64,000 nucleotides of DNA from Flagellimonas myxillae (GTDB taxonomy: Bacteria; Bacteroidota; Bacteroidia; Flavobacteriales; Flavobacteriaceae), in NCBI RefSeq assembly GCF_023502235.1, contig NZ_JAMFLY010000001.1, forward strand, positions 62,001 to 126,000, written 5' to 3'. Shown here in pieces: positions 9,311 through 18,727 of this stretch. How positions within the stretch are numbered: the first letter of the stretch is position 1; the number at the start of each line of letters is the position of its first letter. The notes beneath the pieces were generated by a model. The model made no database searches, had not been told where the DNA came from, and saw only the letters and a program-made list of their open reading frames with translations. Position numbers and translations under genes: made by a program.

Positions 9311-10429
9311 TTGATTAAGCTCCACGACAAAGTCTTTAGACCCTTTTTGACGGAACGACAAATTTTGGCCGCCATAAATGATATGGCTACTAAAATTGCC
9401 GAGGACTACAAGGACAAAGTGCCCATTTTTGTGGGGGTCCTAAACGGAGCTTTTATGTTTGTTTCCGACTTTCTGAAGGCGTATCCCTATCCGTGCGAGG
9501 TTTCCTTTGTTCGGTTAAGCTCTTATCAGGGATTGACCTCCACTGGTATAGTGGAAACCCTCCTGGACGTGCCAGAAAATATTGAGGGACGGGATGTGAT
9601 CATTCTGGAAGATGTTATTGATACAGGCAGAACCCTAAAGCAATTGGTGCATCTGTTTTCTGGGACCAATGTAAAGCAGTTCAAGATAGCCTCCCTTTTT
9701 TACAAGTCGGAAATCTACAATGGGGAATATGCCATAGACTATGTGGGGTTGGAGATACCGAACAATTTTATTGTGGGGTATGGACTGGATTATAATGAAT
9801 TGGGAAGAAATTTGAGAGAAGTATATCAATTAAACCAAGCTAATATGATTAACCTAGTGCTTTTTGGAAAGCCAGGGGCTGGAAAAGGAACCCAAGCAGG
9901 AGTTTTAAAGGAAAAGTACAACTTGAAGCACATTTCCACAGGAGATGTTTTTCGGTACAACATGAAAAATGATACAGAACTTGGTAAGTTGGCCAAGTCC
10001 TACATAGACCGTGGGGATTTGGTGCCGGACGAAGTGACCATTAATATGTTGAAGGACGAGGTGGAGAAAAATCCGGATGCAGCTGGGTTTATTTTTGATG
10101 GATTTCCGAGGACCGAGGCACAGGCCGAAGCATTGGATAACTTTCTGGAGTCTAAAAATATGAGGATCGATGCAACTATTGCCCTAGAGGCCGATGATGA
10201 TGTATTGGTAGGCCGACTGCTCGAACGTGGTAAGGAAAGTGGCCGTAGCGATGATCAAGATGAAAGCAAGATTCGCAACAGGTTCGACGAATACAATCAG
10301 AAAACAGCTCCCCTAAAGGCATACTACGATAAGCAGGGGAAGTTTCATTCTGTGAACGGAATCGGGGAGATTTCTGAAATTACCGAGCGACTTAGTGCTG
10401 TGATCGACCAATTTGTGGTGATCCAATAA
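9311..10429 (+). CDS. Bifunctional hypoxanthine phosphoribosyltransferase-adenylate kinase fusion
   Basis: Residues 1-178 are a purine phosphoribosyltransferase with the PRPP loop VIILEDVIDTGRTL at about 97-110, which salvages hypoxanthine or guanine. From residue 179 a complete adenylate kinase follows, with the P-loop GKPGAGKGTQ and the GFPRTEAQA segment. It is a short form of about 194 residues without a zinc LID. The start must be the TTG at 9311 (reading IKLHDKVFRPF), because no in-frame ATG precedes the conserved region. An internal ATG at 9845 sits exactly at the domain junction and could give separate adenylate kinase. The gene is divergent from purKE, so purine synthesis and salvage are side by side. 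It is followed closely by a GNAT gene and obgE. Confidence 0.93.
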   Translation: MIKLHDKVFRPFLTERQILAAINDMATKIAEDYKDKVPIFVGVLNGAFMFVSDFLKAYPYPCEVSFVRLSSYQGLTSTGIVETLLDVPENIEGRDVIILEDVIDTGRTLKQLVHLFSGTNVKQFKIASLFYKSEIYNGEYAIDYVGLEIPNNFIVGYGLDYNELGRNLREVYQLNQANMINLVLFGKPGAGKGTQAGVLKEKYNLKHISTGDVFRYNMKNDTELGKLAKSYIDRGDLVPDEVTINMLKDEVEKNPDAAGFIFDGFPRTEAQAEALDNFLESKNMRIDATIALEADDDVLVGRLLERGKESGRSDDQDESKIRNRFDEYNQKTAPLKAYYDKQGKFHSVNGIGEISEITERLSAVIDQFVVIQ

Positions 10430-10438
10430 AAATCAATC

Positions 10439-10954
10439 TTGAATTTACAGCCCACGCTTTCGAAGGGTCAAGTACATTTGAGGCCATTGGTTTCCAAAGA
10501 TTTTAGAAGCCTTTACGCGGTAGCTTCCGATTCTGGTATTTGGGAACAACATCCCATAAAGGAAAGGGCGGAACTTTTCGGTTTTACCAAGTTTTTTGCC
10601 GAATCCCTCAAATCAAAGGGAGCATTGTTGATTTTGAACAGCAAAACCGGCGGGACCATTGGGAGTACAAGATTTATGCTTAGACCTGCTTTTGGGAATG
10701 CAGTGGAGATTGGTTGGACCTTTCTTTCCAGGGCGTACTGGGGAGGAAAATGCAACGGAATCGTAAAAGAATTAATGATAAAGCACGCCGTTCAAGACGT
10801 AGATGAGGTAATGCTTTTTGTGGATAAGGAAAATATTAGGTCGCAAAAGGCGGTGGAAAAACTGGATTTTGTGCCCAAAGACAAATTGATCATTGACCGA
10901 AACCATAACCAACGACCCAATGATATAGTGTATAGGGTGTTAGGTGTTGGATAA
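10439..10954 (+). CDS. GNAT-family N-acetyltransferase (RimJ/RimL-like)
   Basis: This 171-residue protein has the layout of a RimJ/RimL-type GNAT: an N-terminal [18 protein letters not shown], a central [20 protein letters not shown] acetyl-CoA-binding region, and a C-terminal [15 protein letters not shown] helix. The substrate is unknown. The only usable start is TTG at 10439, 9 bp after the hpt-adk stop, which suggests translational coupling in an operon leading to obgE, 14 bp downstream. Confidence 0.85.
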   Translation: MNLQPTLSKGQVHLRPLVSKDFRSLYAVASDSGIWEQHPIKERAELFGFTKFFAESLKSKGALLILNSKTGGTIGSTRFMLRPAFGNAVEIGWTFLSRAYWGGKCNGIVKELMIKHAVQDVDEVMLFVDKENIRSQKAVEKLDFVPKDKLIIDRNHNQRPNDIVYRVLGVG

Positions 10955-10968
10955 AGCCATATTATAGG

Positions 10969-11970
10969 ATGACTGAGGGAAATTTTGTGGATTATGTAAA
11001 GGTGCATTTAGCTTCCGGGAATGGAGGCAAAGGTTCTGTGCACCTACACCGCGAAAAGTACATTACCAAAGGCGGACCGGATGGCGGTGATGGTGGCCGG
11101 GGAGGCCATGTGATTATTAGGGGCAATAAAAACCTTTGGACACTCATCAATTTCAAGTTTAAAAAGCATTTTAAGGCCGGGCATGGGGAACATGGAAGCA
11201 AAAACAGAAGTTCCGGGGCCGATGGCACAGATGTATACCTCGATGTCCCATTGGGCACCGTAGTAAGGGATACAGACTCCAATAACATTCTTTTTGAGAT
11301 TACCGAAGATCAGGAAGAACGTATTGTTCTTGAAGGGGGTAAGGGCGGCCGTGGTAACTGGCATTTTAAAAGTCCCACCAATCAAACCCCAAGATATGCA
11401 CAACCCGGAATCCCGGGCCAGGAATCGCAAGTGACCCTGGAGCTCAAGGTTTTGGCGGATGTTGGTCTGGTTGGTTTCCCCAATGCGGGAAAGTCCACAC
11501 TGCTATCGGTTATGACCTCTGCGAAACCCAAGATTGCTGATTACGAATTCACCACCTTAAAACCCAATTTAGGTATTGTGAAATACCGGGATTTCCGAAG
11601 CTTTGTTATGGCCGATATTCCGGGAATTATTGAAGGTGCAGCGGAAGGTAAAGGCCTAGGGCATTATTTTTTGCGACATATTGAACGCAATGCCACCTTG
11701 TTGTTTTTGATACCTGCTGACAGTAACGACATTTCCAAAGAGTATGAAATTCTATTGGATGAGCTTAGACGTTACAACCCTGAACTTTTGGACAAGGAAC
11801 GGCTAGTGGCCATTTCCAAAAGTGATATGTTGGACGAAGAACTGATGGAAGAAATGAAGGTTGAGCTGGATAGGGACCTAAAGGATGTGTCCTACATGTT
11901 TATATCATCTGTGGCGCAACAGGGTATCCAGGAACTCAAGGATAAATTGTGGACGCTGTTGAACGAATAA
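10969..11970 (+). CDS. obgE: Obg-family GTPase, ribosome assembly
   Basis: This 333-residue GTPase has the glycine-rich Obg fold at residues 1-158 ([15 protein letters not shown], then GGDGGRGG), followed by the G domain with G1 [11 protein letters not shown]3 DIPGIIEGA and a G4-like ISKSD. It acts in late 50S subunit assembly and stress signalling in the cytoplasm. It lacks the variable C-terminal extension, so it is a short Obg. It lies in a run of three same-strand genes with hpt-adk and the GNAT gene. Confidence 0.97.
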   Translation: MTEGNFVDYVKVHLASGNGGKGSVHLHREKYITKGGPDGGDGGRGGHVIIRGNKNLWTLINFKFKKHFKAGHGEHGSKNRSSGADGTDVYLDVPLGTVVRDTDSNNILFEITEDQEERIVLEGGKGGRGNWHFKSPTNQTPRYAQPGIPGQESQVTLELKVLADVGLVGFPNAGKSTLLSVMTSAKPKIADYEFTTLKPNLGIVKYRDFRSFVMADIPGIIEGAAEGKGLGHYFLRHIERNATLLFLIPADSNDISKEYEILLDELRRYNPELLDKERLVAISKSDMLDEELMEEMKVELDRDLKDVSYMFISSVAQQGIQELKDKLWTLLNE

Positions 11971-12031
11971 TGCGGCTTTTTTAGAATCCCAAGTCAAATA
12001 TTGATTAAATTTAAAGGTATTCCCGAACGCT

Positions 12032-12550
12032 ATGAAATACCTTTTTTCCATAATTATATTGGGCTTGCTGGCTTCTTGCGGAGGCATTCGGGTGAACTAC
12101 GATTACGATAAAGCAACCAACTTCAGGAACTATTCCAGTTACAATTATTTTTCGGATATGGATTCCGGATTGAGCCAATTGGATGAGCAAAGATTACTTC
12201 GTGTATTGGATTCTACCCTGCAATCCAAAGGCTTTCTACTTACCGAAGAGCCTTGTTTTTATATCAATATTCTGAGCAGTGAATTTCGAAGTTCTCCCAA
12301 CAACGCCGTGGGGGTGGGTATTGGTGGCACTGGACGGAATGTTGGCGGTGGGGTTTCCGTAGGACTTCCCTTGGGTAATTCTGGCATCCAAAGACGGATT
12401 CAGTTCGACTTTGTCGACGCCCAAAAAGACGCTCTTTTTTGGCAGGCCACAACAGAAAGTGGATACAGGGAAAATGCTTCCCCAAGCGTACGTGAAGAAC
12501 GACTAAGGGCTTTGGTAAAAAAGGTGTTCTCCAAATTTCCTCCTCAATAG
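12032..12550 (+). CDS. DUF4136 lipoprotein
   Basis: This 172-residue protein begins with a lipoprotein signal peptide, with lipobox LLASC at residues 12-16, so it is exported and lipidated. The mature part fits DUF4136 (YDKATNFRNYSSYNYF at the start, a central LDSTLQSKGF, a glycine-rich middle, and a C-terminal LVKKVFSKFPPQ). The function of the family is unknown. The gene stands alone between obgE and the S9 peptidase. Confidence 0.85.
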   Translation: MKYLFSIIILGLLASCGGIRVNYDYDKATNFRNYSSYNYFSDMDSGLSQLDEQRLLRVLDSTLQSKGFLLTEEPCFYINILSSEFRSSPNNAVGVGIGGTGRNVGGGVSVGLPLGNSGIQRRIQFDFVDAQKDALFWQATTESGYRENASPSVREERLRALVKKVFSKFPPQ

Positions 12551-12693
12551 TCCCATTACTCAAAGAGTTTCAATGTCACTTAAAACCCTGATTAGCTGAA
12601 CTTTTGTCCAAAAAGATGTAACAAAAGTTTGGAGGAACAGTCTAATTAGGATGATTATACATTTTCCCACGAACACTATAAATCAAAAAACGT

Positions 12694-14718
12694 ATGAAAT
12701 CTAAACTCAATTTTAGGACGGCTTCGTTAGCTGCCCTAGCACTATTTATTGGATGCATGTCCTATGCACAGGACAAACCAGGAAATCCCGAGTTGGCAAG
12801 TTCGGAAGCTGATCTTTTAGCACTCGCTGCATTGGACCAAGGCGACTACCGTTATACGGTCGAAGATTATTTTGGGAATCCGAAGGCATTTACCTTTCGA
12901 TTTTCCCCAGACGGCAAATATCTATCGTATAGGGAAAGGGATGAGAATGGCAAACAGCACGTATTTGTAAAGAATTTGGCCAGTGGTGAATCAAAAATGG
13001 CCATTGAGGAAAAGGACGAACTGGTACGCGGCTATGGTTGGCTCAACAACTCCCGTTTGCACTTTGCCATGGATAAAGGAGGGGACGAGAACTATCATAT
13101 TTATGCGGTGGATTTGGACGGCAGCAATTTGAAGGATCTTACTCCTTACGATGGGGTTAGGGCACAGTTTACCGAATTGCTTCGAGAGGACAAAGAGCAC
13201 ATCATTGTTTCCATGAACAAGAACAATCCGCAGGTATTTGAACCCTACATGGTCAATTTAAATACTGGGGAAAGCAAGCAGTTGTATTCCAACGATGACC
13301 CCAACAATCCCATTTTTGGATACAATTTTGACAAGGAAGGAAACCTTAAGGCATTCACCCGGATTCGCGATGGGGTGGAGCAAGATTTGTATTATGAAGA
13401 TGGCGCAGGGGGCTACAAAATCCTGAAAAGCCTAAACTGGAAGGATAACTTTACCATACTTAGCTTTAATTATGCCACACCCAATCCGAATGACGCCTAT
13501 GTATTGTCCAACTTGGAAAGTGACAAGGCCGAAATTCTGCTTTACGATCTTAAAGAAGACAAGAGCTTGGAAAGGGTATTTACCAACGATCAATACGATG
13601 TACAGGCAATGGGCCTTTCCAGAACAAGGAACTATGAGATTGATTACTTCTCGTACCAAGGGGAAAAGAACATTGTGGTACCGATCAGTGAACCGTACCA
13701 AAAATTGGCTGCAAAAGTAAAGGCTGATTTACCAGATAAGCAATTCCAGGTTTTGGATGCGACAGAAGATGAGAACCAATACATGGTCTATGTGGATAGC
13801 GATCGTTTGTATGGGGTTTATTATTCCTATGATGTGGCTAAAAATGAGCTGAAGGAGCTGTACAACACCATGCCCCAGCTGAAAGAGGCGGATATGTCGG
13901 AAATGAGGCCCATTACATTTACAAGTAGGGATGGAATCACCATTCATGGATACATTACACTGCCCAAGGCTGCCTTGGCGGGTGAAAAGGTGCCAGTAAT
14001 CGTGAATCCACATGGGGGACCACAGGGTATCCGGGATTCATGGGGTTTTAATCCCGAGGCACAATTGTTTGCAAGCAGGGGATATGCAACACTTCAGGTG
14101 AACTTTAGGATTTCTGGAGGGTACGGAAGGGAGTTTTTGGAATCTGGTTTTAAGCAAATTGGTAGAAAGGCCATGGACGATGTGGAAGATGGACTACAGT
14201 ATGTAATTGACCAAGGCTGGGTAGATGGCAATAAGGCAGCAATTTATGGGGGAAGTCACGGGGGTTATGCCGTGCTAAGGGGCTTAACCAAAACCCCAGA
14301 CCTATATGCATGTGGTGTGGACTATGTGGGAGTGTCCAATCTTTTCACCTTTATGAAGACCATTCCCCCCTATTGGAAACCCTACTTGAAAATTATTAAA
14401 GAGATTTGGTACGATGAGGACAATCCTGAAGAAAAAGCCATTATGGAAGAGGTCTCGCCGGTTTACCAAATGGACAAGATCAAAAAACCATTGTTTGTGG
14501 TTCAGGGAGCCAACGACCCTAGGGTAAATATCGACGAATCTGACCAAATAGTCAGTGGGCTAAGGGAAAAGGGCTATGATGTGCCTTATATGGTCAAGTA
14601 CGATGAAGGCCATGGTTTTGGTAAGGAAGAGAATCGATTGGAACTCTACAAAGCTATGATGGGCTTTTATGCCAAGCACCTGGGCAAGCAAGAAATTGCC
14701 ACCCCATTACGAGATTGA
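12694..14718 (+). CDS. Secreted S9-family (prolyl oligopeptidase-type) peptidase
   Basis: This 674-residue protein has a signal peptide ending near residue 25 (GCMSYAQ), a beta-propeller region (about 60-390), and a C-terminal alpha/beta-hydrolase domain. The catalytic triad can be placed as S521 (GGSHGGY), D608 (NDPRVN) and H640 (EGHGFG). It probably degrades peptides in the periplasm or at the cell surface. It is monocistronic: a strong intrinsic terminator lies about 20 bp after the stop. Confidence 0.94.
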   Translation: MKSKLNFRTASLAALALFIGCMSYAQDKPGNPELASSEADLLALAALDQGDYRYTVEDYFGNPKAFTFRFSPDGKYLSYRERDENGKQHVFVKNLASGESKMAIEEKDELVRGYGWLNNSRLHFAMDKGGDENYHIYAVDLDGSNLKDLTPYDGVRAQFTELLREDKEHIIVSMNKNNPQVFEPYMVNLNTGESKQLYSNDDPNNPIFGYNFDKEGNLKAFTRIRDGVEQDLYYEDGAGGYKILKSLNWKDNFTILSFNYATPNPNDAYVLSNLESDKAEILLYDLKEDKSLERVFTNDQYDVQAMGLSRTRNYEIDYFSYQGEKNIVVPISEPYQKLAAKVKADLPDKQFQVLDATEDENQYMVYVDSDRLYGVYYSYDVAKNELKELYNTMPQLKEADMSEMRPITFTSRDGITIHGYITLPKAALAGEKVPVIVNPHGGPQGIRDSWGFNPEAQLFASRGYATLQVNFRISGGYGREFLESGFKQIGRKAMDDVEDGLQYVIDQGWVDGNKAAIYGGSHGGYAVLRGLTKTPDLYACGVDYVGVSNLFTFMKTIPPYWKPYLKIIKEIWYDEDNPEEKAIMEEVSPVYQMDKIKKPLFVVQGANDPRVNIDESDQIVSGLREKGYDVPYMVKYDEGHGFGKEENRLELYKAMMGFYAKHLGKQEIATPLRD

Positions 14719-14737
14719 TCAGTCCATAACCAATTGC

Positions 14738-14764
14738 AAAGGAGCCTTTTTGGCTCCTTTTTTT
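14738..14764 (+). terminator. Intrinsic terminator after the S9 peptidase gene
   Basis: A perfect 9-bp stem (AAAGGAGCC with GGCTCCTTT) has a 5-base T loop and is followed by further T residues. It lies 20 bp after the stop at 14718. Confidence 0.9.
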
Positions 14765-14956
14765 ATGCAGTTTTTGCTGTATTACCGCTTAAGGTTCCAA
14801 ATTTACCACTGGTCATAATACCCTTTCCAATAGCAGGTTGCACATCTATATTTGACCTATCAATTCTTAAAACAACAAAAATGATCACCTTGGCAAAATT
14901 ATTATTGACCCTCCTGTTGGATATTTTGGTATAGGAAAAACTTTAAATTCAGCGCA

Positions 14957-15172
14957 ATGAAACAACTAAGCAAAACACAAAAAGTAATATTCGTTCTAGG
15001 GGTACTCGGAACCGTACTGGGCCTCTTTGGAAAATTCAATGGATGGGAGCACGATGATTATTTTCCCATTTTCTATACTGGGATGTCGTTCATGTGGATT
15101 GCATTCCTAAAATCAGGGAAACAATGTTATAACCCCTTCAAGCGGCAACTCGGGAGTGCCAACTCCAAATGA
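14957..15172 (+). CDS. Small membrane protein of unknown function
   Basis: This 71-residue protein has a hydrophobic helix at about residues 9-26 (VIFVLGVLGTVLGLFGKF), a second hydrophobic stretch at about 36-50 (IFYTGMSFMWIAFL), and a basic C-terminus. It is probably an inner-membrane protein with two helices. It lies 39 bp before the sensor kinase gene on the same strand and may be cotranscribed with it. I do not recognise the family. The upstream gap (14765-14956) holds no convincing gene. Confidence 0.6.
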   Translation: MKQLSKTQKVIFVLGVLGTVLGLFGKFNGWEHDDYFPIFYTGMSFMWIAFLKSGKQCYNPFKRQLGSANSK

Positions 15173-15185
15173 TTCACCAATAAAC

Positions 15186-15193
15186 TATATTTG
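15186..15193 (+). promoter_or_regulatory. Candidate -7 box before the LytS-like kinase gene
   Basis: TATATTTG matches TAnnTTTG and lies 18 bp before the ATG at 15212. There is no good TTTG 19 bp upstream, so this is a weak candidate. Confidence 0.35.
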
Positions 15194-15211
15194 GCCTAAG
15201 CTTGGGTTTAT

Positions 15212-16270
15212 ATGGAACTGACCAACAAAAAAAGAAATAGATTTTTTTGGCTCCTGCAGTTTTTGGGCTGGGGGTTTATCAATGTGATTTCAGTTTTTGT
15301 ATTGAAAAAGATAAGTATAGAACTTATCATCTACTCCGTAGTAACCGGAATTTTCATTGGCATTTTCTCCACCTCTCTTATGCGCTGGTTTTTAAAGCGA
15401 AATGTACAGTTTGAGAGCTTTGGCGTAAACGATTTTATAAAGATTTTGGCCGCTTTCGTAGTAACGGCTAGTCTTTTCGGAGGCTTGAATTACTTTTTTG
15501 GTTTCGCCTATGTAAAGTTGGGTCCCGAACTTACCGAGGCCGAGATACAACATTTCGAGAATTACGATGCCCTCTGGATTTGGATCATAAATTCCTTGTT
15601 TATTATCGGGGCATGGACCGTAACCTATTTGGTCATCAAATTGATGTTGAAACTGAACAAGGACCGTATCGAACGCCTTGAACTCAATACCCACCTGAAA
15701 CAAGCCCAATTGAACACCCTAAAGGGGCAGATCAATCCCCATTTTATGTTCAATAGTCTCAACAATATCAGAGGCCTTATGTTGGAGGATGTAGAGAAAT
15801 CGAGGGAAATGCTGACCAAGCTCTCCGAGATTTTGAGATATTCCTTGACCAAAAACAATATAAACGCCATCGCCGTTGAAGAAGAGTTGGAGGTGGTTGA
15901 CAATTACATTGACCTATCCAAAATTCAGTTTGAAAATCGACTGGAGTTTGTAAAGGAAATTGACAAGGACACCTTAAAACTTGAAATTCCGCCCATGATC
16001 ATCCAACTTTTGATAGAGAATGCGGTGAAACACGGTATTTCCAATTTAAAACAAGGTGGACGCATACTATTGGGCTTAAAAAAAGAAGGAGAACGATTGA
16101 TCATAACGGTAACAAACACCGGAAAGCTTCAAATAGGTAAAAACACTACCCAATTGGGATTAAAGAACATTCGCCAGCGGTTAAAACTTCTGTATGCCGA
16201 TAGGGCTTCCTTCAATCTTAATGAAATAGGAGACGAAGTGGTAGCGGATATTAAAATTCCCTTGGCATGA
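15212..16270 (+). CDS. LytS/YehU-type sensor histidine kinase
   Basis: This 352-residue membrane kinase has about four hydrophobic helices in residues 10-150, then the His_kinase domain with phospho-acceptor H177 in INPHFMFNSLNNIRGLM, and a HATPase domain with N-box LLIENAVKHGI and a glycine-rich TQLGLKNIRQRLKLLY. It has no extracellular sensor domain, so it probably senses a membrane-related signal. Its stop overlaps the start of the LytTR regulator gene by 4 bp, so the two are a translationally coupled two-component system. Confidence 0.93.
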   Translation: MELTNKKRNRFFWLLQFLGWGFINVISVFVLKKISIELIIYSVVTGIFIGIFSTSLMRWFLKRNVQFESFGVNDFIKILAAFVVTASLFGGLNYFFGFAYVKLGPELTEAEIQHFENYDALWIWIINSLFIIGAWTVTYLVIKLMLKLNKDRIERLELNTHLKQAQLNTLKGQINPHFMFNSLNNIRGLMLEDVEKSREMLTKLSEILRYSLTKNNINAIAVEEELEVVDNYIDLSKIQFENRLEFVKEIDKDTLKLEIPPMIIQLLIENAVKHGISNLKQGGRILLGLKKEGERLIITVTNTGKLQIGKNTTQLGLKNIRQRLKLLYADRASFNLNEIGDEVVADIKIPLA

Positions 16271-16992
16271 AAATCAAATCGGTCATTGTTGAAGATTCCA
16301 GGTTAGCTCGTAACGAGTTAAAGGAATTGATCAAAAAATATCCCGAGTTGGATCTGGTGGGGGAGGCCGAAAATGTGGACCAGGGCTATGCACTTATTCA
16401 AAAAGAACAGCCCCAACTATTGTTCCTCGATATAAACATGCCCGAAAAAAACGGCTTTGAGCTATTGGAAATGCTGGATGAGGTACCCATTACCGTATTT
16501 ACCACTGCATTTGATGAATATGCCATAAAATCATTTGAGTACAACGCTTTGGATTACTTGTTGAAACCGGTTAGCGACAAACGTTTTGCAATGGCGATTG
16601 AAAAAGTGAAGGTCAAACTTGCATCAGCTTCCGAGGAGGCGGATACAAGCAAAAGGCTTACCGAAAACAGTCAAATATTTATTAAGGACGGTGAAGCCTG
16701 TTGGTTGGTGAAGATTGGAGATATTTCACATTTTGAAATCGTCGGAAACTACACCCGTGTATTTTTTGAGGACAAAAAGCCGATGCTTTATAAATCATTG
16801 AACCAAGTGGAGGAAAAGCTCCCGAAACAATCCTTTTTCAGGGCTAATCGCCAACAAATAGTGAACACCAATTTTATTGTCAATGTCGTGCCCTGGTTCA
16901 ATGGAAAACTAAAGCTTGAAATGGAGAATGGGGAGGAGATAGAGGTTTCTAGAAGACAGTCCTATATTTTCAAGGACCGAATGAGTTTATAA
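16267..16992 (+). CDS. LytTR-family response regulator
   Basis: This 241-residue protein has an N-terminal receiver domain (phospho-acceptor D55 in LLFLDINMP, K of LLKPVSDKRF) and a C-terminal LytTR DNA-binding domain (about 140-240) with the typical FRANRQQIVN segment. It is the partner of the overlapping LytS-like kinase. Targets are not evident. The gene ends just before a bidirectional terminator shared with the convergent DoxX gene. Confidence 0.95.
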   Translation: MKIKSVIVEDSRLARNELKELIKKYPELDLVGEAENVDQGYALIQKEQPQLLFLDINMPEKNGFELLEMLDEVPITVFTTAFDEYAIKSFEYNALDYLLKPVSDKRFAMAIEKVKVKLASASEEADTSKRLTENSQIFIKDGEACWLVKIGDISHFEIVGNYTRVFFEDKKPMLYKSLNQVEEKLPKQSFFRANRQQIVNTNFIVNVVPWFNGKLKLEMENGEEIEVSRRQSYIFKDRMSL

Positions 16993-17011
16993 TCAAAAAA
17001 CGAAGTCATGA

Positions 17012-17043
17012 AAAAGGCCCTCTTTTTTGGAGGGCCTTTTTTT
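17012..17043. terminator. Bidirectional intrinsic terminator
   Basis: A 9-bp stem (AAGGCCCTC with GAGGGCCTT) around a T-rich loop has an A run on the left and a T run on the right. It can therefore stop both the LytTR gene (plus) and the DoxX gene (minus). Confidence 0.9.
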
Positions 17044-17059
17044 GTTCTGGGCGGTTGCG

Positions 17060-17434
17060 TCACGCCCGTAATATATCCTTGTACCTGTCTTTGTATCCAA
17101 AGAGGGCGGCAACATTCAAGATCAAAAGACCGAGCGCAGGGCCAATACCGTCAGGGGCCAAAGTGGCGTGGAACAGCACAGCATTAACAGAAACACTCAT
17201 CAAAATTATGGACATCAGTGCCCCATACTTGTTTAGGATAAGGGCCAGTCCAGTTAAGATTTCGACCACGGCAACCAAATTCATGGTTTGTGTAGAGGAG
17301 AGAGCACCAAAATAGCTCATCACCGCCTCTGGCATTTCACCAAAGGGGATAAAATGGAGGAACTTGTTCAAACCAAAAGTAAGGACAAACAGTCCCAACA
17401 AGATTCGAACTACTAGAAAAACTTTAGAGTTCAT
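17060..17434 (-). CDS. DoxX-family membrane protein
   Basis: This 124-residue protein has four predicted membrane helices and the DoxX-like pattern: VRILLGLFVLTFGLNKF at the N-terminus, then GEMPEAVMSYFGAL, VVEILTGLALIL and a final helix. DoxX proteins sit in the inner membrane, and some are linked to redox or quinone functions. No specific role can be read here. It is monocistronic and convergent with the two-component system. Confidence 0.85.
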   Translation of the reverse strand: MNSKVFLVVRILLGLFVLTFGLNKFLHFIPFGEMPEAVMSYFGALSSTQTMNLVAVVEILTGLALILNKYGALMSIILMSVSVNAVLFHATLAPDGIGPALGLLILNVAALFGYKDRYKDILRA

Positions 17435-17532
17435 TTAGTTAAATTTTATCGGTTAAGCAATAAAAATACCTATAAAATGCGAATTTGTTAAAAAATAAGC
17501 CTCAAAATTTGCAATTATACCAAAAAGTATGG

Positions 17533-18318
17533 CTACAGAGATTTAAGGAGCCCGCCATCAATAGGGATATTGGTGCCGGTTATATATGCAGCTTGCTCCG
17601 AGGCTAAAAAGGTGACCAAAAAACCATATTCTGAAGGGTTTCCAATCCGCTTGGTCGGAACTTGGGCTTCCATGGCAGCGCGTACCTCTTTTGGGGAAAG
17701 CCCCATTTTTTCTGCCTTTTTCGCATTGAGCTGGGCAATACGGTCCGTATCAAAATAGCCTGTAAGCACATTGTTAACCGTAATTCCATCAGCGGCCACG
17801 TCGAAAGCCAAGCTCTTGGCCCAAGTGACCACGGCAGCCCTAATCGAATTCGAAAGCGCCAAATAATTTAAGGGTTCTTTTACCGAAACTGAGGCAACAT
17901 TGATAATTCTTCCCCATTGCGCCTTTTGCATGTGCTTTACTGCAAGTTCCGTTGTATACACCACTGATTTAAAGAGCAGATTGAATGCTTCCTGATAGTC
18001 CTCCACATTTTTCTCCAATGCCCCGCCGGCTTGTGGCCCTTGTGTGTTGTTGACCAAGATATCCACGACATTTTCCTGAAAATATAAAGATATGGCGGTT
18101 TTGAAAGCGTTAAAATCGGAGAAGTCAACGACGATGCACCCGTGTATTTGGCCATTTGCGGTATCCAACGTATCCAAAACCGACTGCATTGCGACTTCAT
18201 TTCTTGCCATCAGGGTCACCGAGGCTCCACTGGCAGCTAATTGCCGGGCTATGGCTTCACCAATTCCTTTGCTACTTCCACCAACCAGTGCTGTTTTTCC
18301 TACTAGCGATATGTTCAT
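17533..18318 (-). CDS. SDR-family protein with degenerate catalytic motif
   Basis: This protein of about 261 residues has the Rossmann cofactor motif GGSSKGIGEAIA, the NNTQGPQ segment in place of NNAG, and a normal C-terminal FLASEQAAYITGTNIPIDGG. The active-site YxxxK is replaced: the aligned stretch is NYLALSNSIRAAV, with Ser for Tyr and Arg for Lys. A similar S-N-x-x-R pattern occurs in a known subgroup of SDR proteins, so this may be a distinct chemistry and not decay. I start at the ATG at 18318 because the N-terminal LVGKTALVGG then fits the family. The cupin gene is 1 bp upstream. Confidence 0.85.
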   Translation of the reverse strand: MNISLVGKTALVGGSSKGIGEAIARQLAASGASVTLMARNEVAMQSVLDTLDTANGQIHGCIVVDFSDFNAFKTAISLYFQENVVDILVNNTQGPQAGGALEKNVEDYQEAFNLLFKSVVYTTELAVKHMQKAQWGRIINVASVSVKEPLNYLALSNSIRAAVVTWAKSLAFDVAADGITVNNVLTGYFDTDRIAQLNAKKAEKMGLSPKEVRAAMEAQVPTKRIGNPSEYGFLVTFLASEQAAYITGTNIPIDGGLLKSL

Positions 18319-18319
18319 C

Positions 18320-18631
18320 TTACCTATATTCTTCCCTAACGGGGCTAAAAACATCCATTAATTTGCATGGGGTAAGCGCTTTTCCGCCATGCGGAACCTG
18401 GGAGGGAATCACCACCACATCCCCGGGCACACAAATTTGGGTTACTCCCCCAACAGTAAATTCAAACTCACCTTCCAAAACATGCATTATTTGCTCATGG
18501 ACATGGCTGTGTTCAGGAACCGGGGCGTCTTTTTCCACTTCCCAAAAAGCCCAAGAGAGGGAGTCTCCATGAATCATTTTTCCATGGTATCCCGGCATTA
18601 TTTCTTTTGACGGTATGTTGGCGAGGTTCAT
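18320..18631 (-). CDS. Small single-domain cupin
   Basis: This 103-residue cupin has both metal-binding motifs: HSHVHEQIMHVLEGEFEF (motif 1, HxH...E) and PGDVVVIPSQVPHGG (motif 2, with its His). Cupins of this size bind a metal and act as small dioxygenases, isomerases or binding proteins. The stop is 1 bp from the SDR start, so the pair is an operon and probably acts on the same small molecule. I start at the ATG at 18631; longer in-frame extensions would overlap the mpl promoter region. Confidence 0.85.
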   Translation of the reverse strand: MNLANIPSKEIMPGYHGKMIHGDSLSWAFWEVEKDAPVPEHSHVHEQIMHVLEGEFEFTVGGVTQICVPGDVVVIPSQVPHGGKALTPCKLMDVFSPVREEYR

Positions 18632-18679
18632 CGTTATCAATTTTCCAACAAGATAGAAATTAATAAGATGAAATGTTTG

Positions 18680-18710
18680 TTTGCATTGGGGCAACCAATG
18701 TCTATTTTTG
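18680..18710 (+). promoter_or_regulatory. Consensus Bacteroidota promoter for mpl
   Basis: TTTG (18680-18683), 19 bp, then TATTTTTG (18703-18710): a perfect match to TTTG-N19-TAnnTTTG. The mpl ATG is 17 bp downstream. This is the clearest housekeeping promoter in the window. Confidence 0.8.
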
Positions 18711-18727
18711 GTCGATAAACCACTGCA

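Noticed and set aside
14734..14934. 66-codon plus-strand open frame after the S9 peptidase gene
   Set aside because: It begins inside the intrinsic terminator, and its peptide looks like translated non-coding sequence.
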